Part shown: positions 11,249-23,899 of the stretch, in pieces
Layout: every line of letters starts with the position of its first letter
Position numbering within the stretch: the first letter of the stretch is position 1
Source: Isoetes taiwanensis
Lineage: Eukaryota > Streptophyta > Lycopodiopsida > Isoetales > Isoetaceae
Direction of reading: 5' to 3'
Assembly (NCBI GenBank): GCA_021234155.1
Contig: JAJEKV010000031.1
Coordinates: 1,977,614 to 2,041,613, forward strand
Length of the DNA stretch: 64,000 nucleotides
The notes under the pieces: model-generated
Database searches by the model: none
Seen by the model: the letters and a program-made list of their open reading frames with translations, nothing else
What the model was told of the DNA's origin: nothing
Translations under genes and position numbers: made by a program

Positions 11249-11926
11249 ATGGGTGTACGTATTAGACTTGCGCGATTTGGACGGAAAAAGCTTCCTTTCT
11301 ACCGACTTTATGTTGCAGATAGTCGATGTCGACGTGATGGTAAACATATTGAAATTCTGGGATGGTATGATCCTTTAAGTGGTATGTATTTTATCTCATA
11401 TGTCAGTAGAAGATTATTTGCATTATTGCCACTGTCTTGTTATTTTAGTTTGTACTTTCTTAAATGGCATATGCATGGTTCAGCTGAGTATTATTTAGCT
11501 TTGCTTTTCAGGTGCTAAGGATGGAGTAAAACGTTTTTCAGTTAAGACAGAAAGAGCAAAGTATATATTTCTATTTCTTCCTTTACATTCAGATGCTTTG
11601 ACAATGGTATATGCATAAGTTTCTTGCTAGAGTACTGATATGGAGTTATTGACATGAGTAGGTACTGGTTATCAGTCGGAGCCCAACCAACAGAGACTGC
11701 TGCTAGGATTTTGAGAAAGGCAGAAGTTCTCCCAAATGCGCCTATTGCTTCTGTGGCAAAAGAAATGGGAGCTGATTTGGCAGCAAAAACTGCTTCAAGC
11801 TCTCAGTCACAGAGTAATCCAGTTGTAAAGGCAGTATTAGCAACTTCACGCCCAATGCACAATCAAGTGCAAATGGCTAGGAGCTTTGTTGCACTGCCTG
11901 TGCTTCGTTGTGGATGTTTATGGTAG
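11249..11926 (+). CDS. RPS16: Ribosomal protein bS16, organellar
   Basis: Three exons join in frame: 11249-11381, 11512-11560 and 11662-11926, with GT-AG introns. The product starts [19 protein letters not shown] and continues [31 protein letters not shown] and [20 protein letters not shown], the classical bS16 core. A C-terminal tail of about 60 residues rich in Ala and Ser extends beyond the bacterial length, as in plant nuclear copies. bS16 binds 16S-type rRNA and is needed for assembly of the small subunit in chloroplasts or mitochondria. No obvious transit peptide precedes the core; plant mitochondrial copies are known to lack one, so organelle assignment is open. The last exon ends GCGCLW; total 148 residues. 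The start codon is chosen because it is the conserved bS16 methionine immediately after the acceptor. Confidence 0.92.
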
Positions 11927-12721
11927 ATCTGGCATTTCATGCTGGGTTTTATGGTGTATTTGTTTTGAACTTTGTGTATTTAATGCTGAATTTTATGGCG
12001 TATCCCTCTTGGATTTTGAGTATTGCTCTATTGATGAAGACATCATTTTTGCTGGGATAGTGAGGCTTTAAAATAATGAAGTTTTAATGTCAATTGGCAG
12101 TGTTCACAATTTTTGATAGCACACATGTGAAGTTTGAAATCTGTGAAATAGAGGTCCTAGTTTGAAAACTGTGTCATGATCTTTTTCCTTCACTTGTGAT
12201 ATTGGTCCATCATAACCTAGAAAATCTGTGTTTGCGGAAAGTGCTGCTACTATATTGCTATTTTGGATGCTGTAAGGAACTGAATGTCAAGTTTTTCATA
12301 TAGTTCCATGGAGGGTCCTTAGGTTCAACCCGCCAACATTCCTCCTGCTCACAAGATAGAACAATTGGCCTGAGAGCACTTATCACCTTAGAATTTGATA
12401 ATGGAGAGGCTTTTAGATGCTTATCTTGCATGAACACAAAGGTAGGGTACACTACAGAAGGTTTAATTGTTGACTCATTTATTTTATTTAATTATTAAGA
12501 CAATGTTGTATTTAAGTATATCAGAATCATAAAGGTTCTAAATTATCTCTCGAAAGTCTATCTTATTTTACCAAAGAGGCCCTAACTGAAAGAAATGTTG
12601 GATCAAGTCCAAGAGAGAGACGAGACAAACTAAATAAATCAACAAGCAAGAGTAAAATATACTCGGGGCTTAAACGGACAGTGCCTGCGGCTAGCATGAG
12701 GAAGCGGATTGGCACAAGATA
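11927..12721. other. Intergenic region between bS16 and ISCA2 genes
   Basis: No further gene is seen. The last 150 bases before ISCA2 are more GC-rich and probably contain its leader. Short ORFs on either strand have no recognisable content. Confidence 0.6.
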
Positions 12722-14386
12722 ATGGCTTCCTTCTATCTGCGCATTTGTACAAGGGCGAGTGCATTAATCCGCCGATCTTTGCACACAGCCGGTGTTCAGC
12801 GCGCACTGCCTAATGCTGCCACAGATCCTCACGTTTGGAGCCGCCCAGTTACAATTCCACTTGGTTAGTTCTTTTTGCCCTTTCTTTCCTTTGCCATATT
12901 CTGAATATCAACATTTCTAGGAAGACTGTCGCCATGCTCGCGGTCCAGAATGAATCTGTCCACCGAAGCCTCATCTCCATCAGAGGGATTGATACTATCT
13001 AATAATTTTGTCAAGGTAAATTTTCCTTATCATCGCCAGAGAATTAATTAGCATTTGACTAAGTATCGGTCGCTTTAATGCAGAGAATGCAGGAAATTCA
13101 TAACGAGGATGGCTCTGAAGCACCCAAGAAAATGCTTAGGCTAACAGTGGAGAGTGGGGGATGCTCAGGCTTCCAATATCTTTTCTCGCTTGATGACAGT
13201 ACAAGATCAGATGATAGGTGAAGTTGGATGACCTTCATATGATTGGTATAACAGCAGTGCTTTTTGATGAAGTTTTAAGCAATACCTAATAGAAAACCCC
13301 AATCTTGCTAGTCATTTTGAAATTTGATCGTTTTCTGCCATACAGAATCTTTGAGAAAGATGGCGTTAAGTTGGTTATAGATGACATCTCATACAATTTT
13401 GTAAAGGGCGCAACTGTTGATTTTTCTGAAGAACTCATTCGTTCAACATTTATAGTAAGTTCTTACCAGATTGCACTAGTTTTAATCAAACCTGTTAACA
13501 GTTGAAAGAAATATTGCCTTAAGTCACTAACAGGCATGCACATAAAAAATTTCTTAGATCTGACATGCAGAGACTCTGTCAATCTGTGATTTGCAGTTCC
13601 AAATTTGTTGTAAGACAACCCATTCTAAAAGCCTTTGCATTATTGATGTCTATACATTGCGCTGGTGAAGTCGCAGGTTCAACCAATTGTTAATAAATGA
13701 AGCTTAAATTTTGAAAAGTGTAGACAATCTCAAAGATTTTCAATGACAGGCATCAAATAACATCCAGGAAAGGAAGGTTTTACTGCTGTCATATGTTCTC
13801 TAGAACAGATCCTTCATGTATCAGCTATTGTTTCAGTTCTCTGTTCAGCTGCCATGGCATTGTTAGGGGAACAACTGTTAAGCTAAGGTTTATGCTTTAT
13901 GATGTTGGCAAGGTATGCTAAAGCACTGAAAGGAAGAAATGCTGATGATGCCCAGGGGTGCATCTTGCAATAACAGCCGGGACAGGGAGAAGACATACAG
14001 GGTGCTGAGCCAGCCCTTTGGTTATAGATAATCAGAGAGGGAGTCTGTTCTAAGCTAATATTTTAAACTGAAAAGAAGGAAGGGGGCAAGCTGCAGATAT
14101 GCTGAATCTTTCTTATGAGACGCATAGTAAAAGTTAGAGAGGGCGTGCAGGGTGCTCAGCTTATTTTTTATGAATCTGATTCTTCATGGTCCCTCCATCT
14201 TTCCCATGCATTTAATAAGAGTGAACTTCCTTTCCGAATTAATGGAAATAATTTTAAATTATAGGCACACTCCACTCGATTTTGGCCTTTGCTTTAATTT
14301 TAAGCACTTTGTATTTCCAGGTAACAACCAATCCAAATGCAGCTACAGGATGTGGTTGTGGAGCGTCCTTTACTGTGAAAGGCTGA
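12722..14386 (+). CDS. ISCA2: Iron-sulfur cluster assembly protein ISCA2, mitochondrial
   Basis: Five exons join in frame with GT-AG introns: 12722-12863, 12921-13015, 13084-13217, 13346-13454 and 14321-14386, giving 181 residues. The N-terminus [20 protein letters not shown] is basic and hydroxylated with almost no acidic residues, a typical mitochondrial presequence. The A-type carrier core follows: [20 protein letters not shown] (first conserved Cys), [27 protein letters not shown] and the C-terminal CGCGASF pair of cysteines. These three cysteines bind the cluster. In the mitochondrial late ISC pathway ISCA2 works with ISCA1 and IBA57 to make 4Fe-4S clusters. The ATG chosen begins the presequence. 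All exons are intact, so I call it functional. Confidence 0.93.
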
Positions 14387-16380
14387 TGATGATCTTAAGT
14401 AATGTAAACGATGAACTGTGGCACCTTAAAATGTTCAGTTGAGTTTTGTTTGTGCAGTTTTAAATGAAGTGCTTGACTGGTTGTGCAAAAGAAAGGCTGT
14501 AGTTGAGATCCACAGGTTTTGTTTCAACCATTCATTTCTCTCCAACTAGTATTTTTTTGCAATGAGGGACATGTGGATTTATGAAGCGCGAGATCAGTTG
14601 GAGCAATTTAATCATACTCTAAATGACCTTATAATGGTCATGAAAAGAATTCTACGTTAGGGTGGTTTATTTTAATCCAATGGATTGACGTGCATTAGAA
14701 CTTCAATTTGTATCTTTCACAAGACGAGTCTTTCAATTTCAATTTCTATCTACTTACAACTGTGAGCAGAGTTCAGATAATTGCACCCTTAAACTGCAGC
14801 GGCAAAGGTAACCGAACTCATTAAAGTAGATGACTGGACAAGCAGAAATTCCTACATTTTGCAAAATTGTCTTATATTTTAGGAAGTATAGATGTAAAAT
14901 AAACTATGCTTGGCAGGTTCTCGGCAATTTTAAATCCCTACCGTTGGATCTAGATCGGTGATTAGGTGTAATGTTCTGATTAGGTGTAATGTTTTGATAA
15001 ACAGGCAGCACCCACAATAAATAGCAGCAAGCAAAGATAATCAGGCAACAAGCATAGAATAATCCAGCTGCAGCCAGATTGAAGCCTATTTCGATCCTTT
15101 CTACACTTTCACGATTGCTTATAAGAGTTTTGCATTCAAATTTTGAGCTCTGAAAATTTTACAGCAATGCATGTTGGATTTGGTGCATGTCGGATGATTT
15201 GGCTTAGTCTCTGAAGAAGAGGATGACTGTGAAGAAGAGGACAGCTCCCTAGAACTGATTTTTTGATTCCGATCTGCCCTGCTTTATCAAATTCGTTCTC
15301 AATGGAGGAGATAGGATTGAATCTGCGGAGTGGTTGAATATGGCTACGGCAAAATGGGGCTTCAATCAGAGTAAAATTGATATGGTCTATGGGGTATGGG
15401 ACAAAGCCTTGGAAAGGTTGGGGCCATTGGATAATGATTTCCATGAAGGAGCAGCAGCCCCTAGTGTGGTGCTATCAGAATAATTCCTCGTCGTGTTCCA
15501 CATTTGGTATCGGATAAAGCCTAGTTCAATTCCTCGTGGCAACATTGGTGTGTTCCACATGCTTGAAGACAAGCATCTCTCGAGAAGAGGAGGAATTGAT
15601 ATAGTCTATGGGGTATGGGATAAAGCCTTATTTAAGATTGGGGCCCAGCGTGGATAACCCCTTTCCTTAAATTAGGATCCCATTGGTTTTTTTGTGTGTT
15701 AGGTTATCACCCATTTGTAGAGGTGCTAGTTCATAACAAAATCTTGCCATCCAAGACTAGTGAACCATGTCGAAGTCTTAGAATATTCCTTTTCAGTCCA
15801 ATGCCATGACGTGAAAACTTGCAGAAACCATTCTCAATTTTGCCAAGAGAAACATGGTACCAGTGAAATTGGATCAATAATTTGCCCCATTTTTAACATC
15901 TATTGTTAGAGACCAAAATGACAATGGGATGCAAACACGATGCAAACATCACTCTAGGGGGTTTGCCCCTCCCATTTACTTTACATTGCACGTCCCACGT
16001 GAGTTGGACTATAAGAAACTTGTTTTACGTCAACCAACCAAGCTATCCTCCCTCAATGCTAAAGAAATAAGTTGTTGTAGCACTGTGGTTGCCCAACAAG
16101 AAAAGAACCACAAGGCACTATTTTTTCTTTCAAAGCTTTTCTATTTCTACCACAAGGCACTATTTTTTCTTTCAAAGCTTTTCTATTTCTATGCGATAAA
16201 TTTCTTGTACGCATCTTCTTCTTTATTAAAATGGGAGCGTGTTGGACTTTGTGTCTGGAACGCCGCAGTGCAGACGCATGCGGCAAGCGGGAGTTTTTCC
16301 TTACGCTTGGGTGGGAGTTTTTTTTAAGCTACAGTTCTCTTCTCTGCGTTTTCCTTTCTGGTAACGATGCAAGCGGATTT
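14387..16380. other. Intergenic stretch with possible decayed LTR-retroelement sequence
   Basis: Around 15500-15630 the words GGTATCGGATAAAGCC and GGTATGGGATAAAGCC recall degenerate primer-binding-site sequences, and 14950-15100 resembles an LTR/leader, but no second LTR or coding domain was found. No intact gene is visible. Confidence 0.3.
16108..16191. repeat. Tandem duplication, 42-bp unit
   Basis: A unit starting CCACAAGGCACTATTTTTTC occurs at 16108 and 16150 without visible differences. It produces a duplicated KALFFLSKLFYFY peptide in a spurious ORF. Confidence 0.9.
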
Positions 16381-16419
16381 TCGAGCTTATGTTCAGCTTT
16401 TAGTCCTACTACATTTGAG

Positions 16420-17172
16420 CTCCAGCGGCCAGCATTGGAGGTCGATCTAAGCCCGTTTGTCATTTTTTCTGTTGGATCAAGTTTTAGAAACCCGACTGAT
16501 TTATTTGTTTTAACTCCAGGAAGCATATATTGGCTGAGAATATCAAATGTGGGTTTGACATTAAGTCTAAACTTCAGGATCCAAAGCCAAAAGATGTTTC
16601 TGGTTGAAACAGAAGGATCATACACCGCACAAAGCCTGTACGATTCTTTGGATGTTCATGTTGGACATACTTATTCAGTTATTGTTACTACGAATCATGT
16701 CCTTCAGATCTTTACATGATTGCTAGGTCCCCTTTGGATTTCCTGTTCTAAATGGCGTTGCTATATGGTATTATTCCAACTCGAAGAGCCGTGTTTCTGG
16801 CGCCCTTCCTACACGGCCTGATGCAGGAGACGTAAATTTCTCTATTAATCAGGCAAGAGGCATCAGGTAAAGACTAGAACTATCCACATGTTTTCTAAAA
16901 CTGAATGATGATTTTGGACAACCCAACAAATTCTAATAGTTATTGAAGTATTAATGATCTCTTCTGAAGAATCCCACAAAGTTTGATGCTGATTCAGAGC
17001 TTTTGCTTGAATGAAATGCCGGCCTCTCAAAGTTTGACAATGTTTAATACTGATTCGTATTTCTTTAGTTCTTATCATCATAGTCTTTTTGATGTTTTAG
17101 AAAGCAAAGGCTTTCTTGCTGATCCAGGATGTATTTATAATTGCAGGTGGAATTTAACAGCAGGCTTGGAAA
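16420..17172 (+). pseudogene. SKU5-similar (multicopper-oxidase-like) gene fragment
   Basis: The frame from about 16480 reads a segment ending in PGSIYWLRISNVGLTLSLNF then IQSQKMFLVETEGSYTAQ, LDVHVGHTYSV, which matches the second cupredoxin region of SKU5/SKS glycoproteins. The frame closes near 16719, but shifting the frame gives DLYMIARSP, then YYSNSKSRVSGALP and NFSINQARGIR up to a donor at about 16866. After an acceptor near 17146 the next exon begins WNLTAG, again in family order. The N-terminal half, GPI-anchoring region and later exons are missing, and at least two frame changes are needed. SKS proteins are cell-surface proteins involved in directional growth; this copy cannot make one. 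Confidence 0.75.
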
Positions 17173-18540
17173 TCGATCAACATCATACAGTCTATTGTAT
17201 TGTATGGCTGCATCCTTTTATCTCTCTTTGAAGCCCCCTTGAATGTATAATAAGGTATGCAGGTCATCCTTTACCTCCAAATGCTCAGGTAGAAACTTTA
17301 GATATCTTCTTTTTGAGGTTAATATAATTTGCAGAGACAATGGTAAAACATGCCATGCACATCAAATAATGCAGCGAATAGAGGTCATATCCAGTTAGCC
17401 ATAGGATAAAGTTAGCCATATCCATAGAGAATGCATTTGCTGGAGGAGATTTGGCTTGCTGTTTGGAACAGCCTTTCCCACCACAGCTAGCACAGATTCG
17501 GCGAGGGCATTAGTTCACTTCCTTTCTGTTGCAGCAAAAGCAGAAATGTGGGGGGCAGGGCACTGGCTGAGATCTAACTTGACAGGTATCTCCCTCAACT
17601 CTAACACGGGGCAATATTGGTAAAAGCTGGGGACAGCCTATGTAACATAGATTGGGTCACACATTTAATCATCCACTATTTTTCTGCTACATTCACTTTG
17701 ATCTGCATAATCTTTCCAAGATAATTATGCTTGCTCTTGGAATGATCGAGCTTAATTGCATACAATCTTCCGTTAGATACATGGGCTCTGTGTCATTAGC
17801 ATTCTCATACACGATTTGAAGTTGCACAATGCTGCCAAAGAGGTTTTTAAACCTGCAATATGATTAGCAGCAGTGAGTTCAATGATCATTCCCAGAGCCT
17901 TTGCACTTAACTTTCTGCTTTCATCTCTTTTGGCATATGGCATCCTAAAACTCTTCAAATTCAAGTCCCATGACTAAATGACATCGCATTTCATTTAGGG
18001 TGAGCCCTTCATTGTTTTCTTTGTTTGCCGGACGATGCGCAGAGCTATTCGATGCTATCCTTCCTATTAGAGTGGTAGCTCTTGGCTATTTGTTTTTACC
18101 CCTATGGCTAAGCAGGGTAAAAGCACTACAAGTTTTGTTACCAGGTATGCATTTTCAAGTCTTCCTTTCTACTCTAATTCTGGCCTTAGCTTCTAGCAGG
18201 TTTTGTGAAATTTTGGAACAAATGTATGAGTGTAAATTCACTGAGGCATGCTAGAAAGCTCAGAATATGGGATCACATGGAAGAGCCGTTACAAGAGATA
18301 TACTGCCTCTTGCAAGGGTGCCAATGATGACAAGACTTAAATTATGTACGGCAAGTGCAGTACCTTATGACAATTTATAAACTTCGTTCTATTTCTGCTT
18401 TAAGAGACGATCTTATTTGTTTGCTTCAAGTTTGTTTATCGCATGCTGCCAGTGTTTGTTTGAAGCTAATGCTGCATTAAACAAGATTGTAAAGCCGAGA
18501 GAGTATACATGAAGTGCAATCATATCTACAAATGCGAAAA
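17173..18540. other. Intergenic stretch without recognisable gene
   Basis: Short ORFs only; possible degenerate remnants of neighbouring gene relics cannot be excluded. Confidence 0.4.
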
Positions 18541-18541
18541 T

Positions 18542-18900
18542 AGAACATGGCCAATTTGCATTTAAGTTGCATCAGATTATGAAACAGTCAGATGATAAGT
18601 GACAGAATGCATCTAATGGCATTCTTACAGCATGCAAGATGATATCATCTCTTTTGCAAGGCAGGCTTATCCATAATGAGGTTATCAGCATTGGTCTTTT
18701 ATTAGATGTTGTGATGACATCAAGCCTTATTGATATATATGTTAAATGTGGAAGTTTAGACGAAGCATAGATTATTTTTGACAAGTCATCAAAGCATGAT
18801 GGCATGTTATGGGGTCTAATGATTGCAGGATGTGTACAATAGGATGAAGGTTTAGTTGCGTTAGTGTTTTGAGAAGATGCAAAGAAGGGGCAAAACCTGC
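18542..18900 (+). pseudogene. PPR (pentatricopeptide repeat) gene fragment, PLS type
   Basis: The frame reads EHGQFAFKLHQIMKQSD, then GILTACKMISSLLQGRLIHN, then VVMTSSLIDIYVKCGSLDEA and, after a stop, IIFDKSSKHDGMLWGLMIAG. These are the signature phrases of plant organellar RNA-editing PPR proteins (LIDMYAKCGSLDEA, IAGYVQ). At least three in-frame stops interrupt about 115 residues, and no start codon or C-terminal domain is present. It is a short relic of a large dispersed family. Confidence 0.8.
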
Positions 18901-21257
18901 AAGTGTCATGTTTCTAAGCAAACCGAGCTGCATTTTCTTCATCATGGTAAGAATGAGACTAATCAGCCATATGGTGGTTTTCTTTGCTGCATCCGCTGCT
19001 TCAAAAAAAGTAACACTTCTTTTATGCTTGGTTTCTCGCATATAGATGGCCCATAGTAGCGTACCCCTCTTGCTTCATTTCAAACTCTAGCATATGACCT
19101 ATATTTTGTTCTCTTTTACAATTTCGGCGGCGGTAGCCTTTAGATTAGGCAGAACATATATTGGCTCTACATTTTGTATAATATAGGATTAAGTGATGGA
19201 TCTGGCCATAGACAAATTGTTGTTGCAGCACCTTCATCCAATAAGAAGTAATGAAGCAGCAGCAGCAGCAGCACCAGTTGTAAAATGTAGATGACAACGA
19301 TTTTAAAAGAATCCTTTGATTTTTTTATTGCTATGTGCCTAGAAGCTTGAGTTAATTCATTTCCTACAGTTTGCATATCTAGAAACTTCATGGAATGCTT
19401 GACTTTCTGTCTAGAATGAATAGATAGGGAAAATGCAAAGGATACAAATAGACTATAAGATGGGCAAGTCAACTTGATATTGTCTCTCCAGTGATAATTT
19501 GAATTCTGCATTCAACTTCAAGTTTTCAGTTGTCATTTCAAGATCTATATTGTTCTGCAGTCAGCACAAGACTCAAGTGGGAAATATTGTGGTACATATT
19601 CCCTTGCAATCTAGATTATATCACATGCAAGTCTTCAGGTGCTTCTGAAGATCTATATTTCTACAAGGATTAAGGTAAGACATAATATGGTAGAATCAAT
19701 GTGGTAGCGTATTTAATAGTTTTATGACGACATTGGTCCCGTTGAACAACTATAGGTTGGAGACGTTTTCAAAGGTCTTTTGCTCAGAAGGCATTTTGCA
19801 TTTTGACAGGCTGTGACATTTGGACCAAGACTCATAGGACAATTTCATTTGTATGCATCTCAAGTTCCTATTAATATGTAGGTGCCAATTCCCAATTGAG
19901 GTACCCAATTCTATAACAGTTTCTGAAAAGGCATTTTGACATGAAAGCATCAGTCTCCCGCACACTTCAAAATTCAAGTGCCAGGATGTATTGGAAAAGA
20001 TTTAAAGTTCAACATTTTCATTCAGCCAAAATTATGTGAGAGAGGATTCAGGTCATGGCATATCATGATTTCTAAAAAGTCAAGAGGAACAGACAATTGT
20101 ACATAGCAACCATACCATCACCATCATAAATATGATATTAGTCGTATTTTTCTTACCAAAATTTGCATGTGCTTAAACATGAGTCATGACTATTTAGTGA
20201 ACTTTTCTTACAAGTCTAGGGTTTCTACTTTTACTAGAGTGGATGTGGTTTGTAAATTGAAAATCAAGCTATTTTTTCTAAAACTTATATAGGAATACAA
20301 AAACTCATGTAATGATCTTTACATACAATTGAACATTATATGGTATAATTTTTTGATCATACAATAACAACGATCGCATGTACCCTAAAGCCTAATCTTT
20401 GCAGTTGTTGGCCATCTAGAAGGACCTGATAACCTTAGCCTACCAACAACAATCTCTAAATGGCTCATTTAACACAACTACTAATGCCTGCAACAACAAA
20501 TTCAATTGAATTCCCTTTGATAAAAAAAGGGGGTAAATCACATCAACTATCACACAAATCAACATTTTTTGTCCTTAGACCGATTGGTCATGTAACAAAA
20601 CTTCCTTCCTTCCTTCCTTCCTTGCCAGAATGCATGTAACAAATCTGGATTTGCCACAAAACCCTAAACAATACAGACTCTATTACATCTAAGCATTCTA
20701 TTTCACCCCATAAAATCCATTATTCCTACTCATCCCCACCTAAGGCCCGACAGTCCGTTACATCTATAGGCACCATTACATTTAGCATTTTTTAATTACG
20801 CCTACAGACTCCCTTATGTCTATCCATTCCACATGTTCATGACTAATGCCCGGCATCGCCGTGCACACATTTCTAGTTATTCTTGTTATAGCATACTGCA
20901 TATTTCCCTTGCAATTTCGTGTATCTTGTGCATAGCTCATGACAATGACCAGTAAATGAATTTTGCACTATCTCATTATGAGGCATAATTCTGTAAGGTA
21001 AAAATTTTATAAATCTTCAAAGGCCTTGAAATCTGCCATGACACAAAAAGGTGTTGACTAAGATTTGCAATTGTTCAGTGTTGCAAGGTCGTATTCACAT
21101 TGTATGACGGTTTTTTATATTTTTATGTTTTTATATTCTAGTTCTTATGTTTCAAAAGGTTTTCTTTGAGATTCTTAAAAAATATGAGAATGTTGCAAAA
21201 CTACAATATCAATAATACTTGTATATTAAAAGACCAAAGTAACTGTTTATTCTCATG
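18901..21257. other. Intergenic stretch, no gene seen
   Basis: AT-rich with scattered short ORFs. A (CCTT)n run is at about 20602-20624 and a GCA-repeat (GCAGCA) at about 19256-19275. Confidence 0.6.
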
Positions 21258-21377
21258 TCCCATGACCTCTTGGTCTTTCTGGACGTTAAAAAATTCTATT
21301 CTATTCTATTCTATTCTATTCTATTCTATTCTATTCTATTCTATTCTATTCTATTCTATTCTATTCTATTCTATTCT
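21258..21377 (+). repeat. (TTCTA)n array with adjacent LINE 3'-end sequence
   Basis: 21294-21377 holds about 17 TTCTA units. The 36 bases in front (CCTCTTGGTCTTTCTGGACG and following) resemble the sequence that precedes the (TTCTA)n tail of the LINE at 46256 when read on its own strand. The array is therefore probably the tail of a severely 5'-truncated LINE copy on the + strand rather than an independent microsatellite. Confidence 0.65.
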
Positions 21378-21770
21378 TGTCATTGTTGTATCATAGCATT
21401 GATGAAGCTAGATCAATCTTTCCAATGGGTATATAGCATCTACGTCAATCCTCCCAATGAGTATATAGCATCTGGCATCTTACAATCAATAAAATGAATC
21501 ATGCACTATCATAAGTTAGACGCACAATTGAAGGTGTGTTTGGCTTTCTATTACATCAAGACGTTTGCAGAAACAAATACGGCCTTGCACAGATAAAAGC
21601 AGTGTTGCATCAGATATGCCGGATTAGCTTTTTGATGAGGCAAAAAATGGCTGCTCGGGTCTTTTTTTTTCAAACAAATCTTTGTGCCGTTCATAAATAT
21701 AGAAGGCCATGTGCATTTTTTTTATAGCCGTATAAATGTTAATTCTAAAATACATAATATGATATGAACA

Positions 21771-23127
21771 TCATCATCCCCCTTTCATATCATAGTATGT
21801 ACAACGTAAATGTTTCTTCAAACTGCATCAATGTTTTTTTCGGGAGAGCTTTTATTAAGATATCTGCGAGCTTGTTTTCTGTGCTAACATAGCTCAACTG
21901 TATAAGCTTCCTGTTCACAACATCTCTGATATAATGCATATGAATTTCAATATGCTTAAGCCTCTCATGCAAAACCATATTCTTGCACATAGCAATGCAA
22001 CTAGGATTCTCAGAATTAAGAACAAGTGGATGATCTATGGCTATACCAAGTTCTTCTAATAATCTTTTGCATCGGACCATTTTCTTTGCAGCCAAAGTAG
22101 CTGCTGCATATTCAGTCTCGGCTAAGGCAAGGCAACCGAAGTTTGCTTCTTGCATTTCCATGATACGGGCATTCCACAAGCATCATTAACAAGACCAGTT
22201 GTCGACTTTCTGCAATCCAAATCTCCTGCCCAGTCAGAATCACAAAATGTTTTTAGTTGTAGATCCTCTGGACAGAATAATATGCCAATGTGCTTGCTCC
22301 ATGTAAATATTTGGCAACCCTCTTAGCTGTTATCCAATGTGCTTTACCTAGAGTGTTGTTATATCTACTAGGCATATTAATAGCAAAAGCCACGTCTAGC
22401 CTCGTACAATTTGTCAAGTATATCAAGCAACCTATCAGCTGTTTGTATGGAATACATTCCATCTCTTTCGTCTCTTCCTATAATTTGAGAGACAAATCAC
22501 CTGATATTTTCTGTCTTGGTTGGAGTATTGACGGCTTTGCAATTGATCGTGTTAAATCTTTATAGTATAGCATCAATGTATATACCTTGAGACAGATAGA
22601 GCTTCTTGTTGTTCCTATCTCTTTTTACTTCAATACCTAGAAATCTTTGTAATTCTCCTAGATCTATCATTTGGAACCTGCTCATGAGAATATTTTTGCA
22701 CTTATCAAGTATAGTTAAATCTATTGAAATCATCACACAGTCATCAATATAAAGTGCAATAATACAATATTCCTTTCCCTATCTTTATGCATACAAGTTC
22801 CCATCACAATTAAGTTTAATAAAGCCTTGCTTTCTTAAATAAGCATCCATACAAAGATACCACTGTCTAGGAGCTTGCCTCAAGCCGTATACTGCCTCTT
22901 TAATTTCCAGACCTTGTTTTTGCCACTCTCAAACCAGGAGCTTCTTTCACGTAAATTTCTTCCTCTAATTTTGCATTGAGGAAAGCTGTGCTAACATCCA
23001 TATGATGAACTTCTAGATTCCTTGCATTTGCCAATGCTAATAAAATTCTAATACTAGCCATTTTGACTATGAGAGAAAACGTTTCTTCATAGCCTAGACC
23101 ACTATTTTAAGAGAAGCCCTGAGCAAC
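21771..23127 (-). mobile_element. Older Ty1/copia element, 3' part (RT and RNase H), interrupted
   Basis: On the - strand the RT region (22580-23127) reads EVHHMDVSTAFLNAKLEEEI and IIALYIDDCVMIS-like text with scattered stops. The block 22253-22462 reads YKQLIGCLIYLTNCTRLDVA, followed by an RNase H/C-terminal block (21790-22179) with LALAETEYAAATLAAK and HIEIHMHYIRDV. A polypurine tract GAAAGGGGGATGATG (about 21771-21785) precedes a TGTTCATATC LTR-like start. Frames are broken in several places, so this copy is inactive. It continues on the right of the nested element at 28739. Confidence 0.85.
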
Positions 23128-23768
23128 TGTTAGAAATAGACAACACGTTCAATCTTATCCTAGCAAAGATGTCATTCAACTTCACTTTTATGATAATTCA
23201 GGCTTATCAAATCTTATTTATGCTTCACAACACCATTAGCATTTCAATCAAACCTTTCACACCAGCAAGGAAGCCACATTATGGTCAATAATTCCTTGCT
23301 CAAATCAATAAACGATCACTGTAGCAGAGGGATTGACCGAATTTCTGTAGCAACGTTGACTGCCTCCATTCGATCGTATATGAGACGGATCAAACCATCC
23401 TTGGACCCGAATAATTCTTTAAGGCTCTGCTTCACATTATAATAGAACTGTCCGGCGGTTAAGGCATCATTCATGCTTTCCAATCTGAGGCTGTTGTCTA
23501 TTGAACTATATCCCACAGGCTTGGCTAAGGAAAACTGCTACTTTCGATTTATCCCACATACCTGCTTTAGGAAAGCACATAAAGCACTTAAAGCACTTAT
23601 ATGTATAAAGCAATATGCTTCAACTTTCTTGACTTTACAACCCATCGCCAATCGCTTCTCATAGGTTGTTTTTGTAGCTACAATATATTCACTGCCACTG
23701 CTTCTCATGAATATAAGATGACAATTTTCTAAATTCCTTATAATATGACATGACTTACATTTTCAACA
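23128..23768 (-). repeat. 3' LTR of the nested copia element
   Basis: About 641 bases, near-identical to 28095-28738. Differences are mainly single substitutions near 23336 and short indels near 23583-23650. Confidence 0.93.
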
Positions 23769-23778
23769 CTTCCCCTTC
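23769..23778 (-). other. Polypurine tract of the nested copia element
   Basis: On the - strand GAAGGGGAAG abuts the 3' LTR start TGTTGAAAATG. This is the expected primer for plus-strand synthesis. Confidence 0.8.
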
Positions 23779-23899
23779 ATGTCATATCTCCTTATGTTAT
23801 ATCTGAATCTGTATGCATGATTTGCTTTTCGAGCTCAAGGAACCTTTTTTTCTCGCCGAACCTTTGTCAAAATATCTCGCTACTGCTTTTATCTGTACT

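Noticed and set aside
15387-15660. A complete LTR retrotransposon
   Set aside because: PBS-like words are present but no second LTR or coding domain could be identified.
16231-16719. 162-codon ORF taken as an intact gene
   Set aside because: Only its second half matches SKU5-like proteins; the first half is unrelated and the family sequence continues in another frame, so it is a pseudogene fragment.
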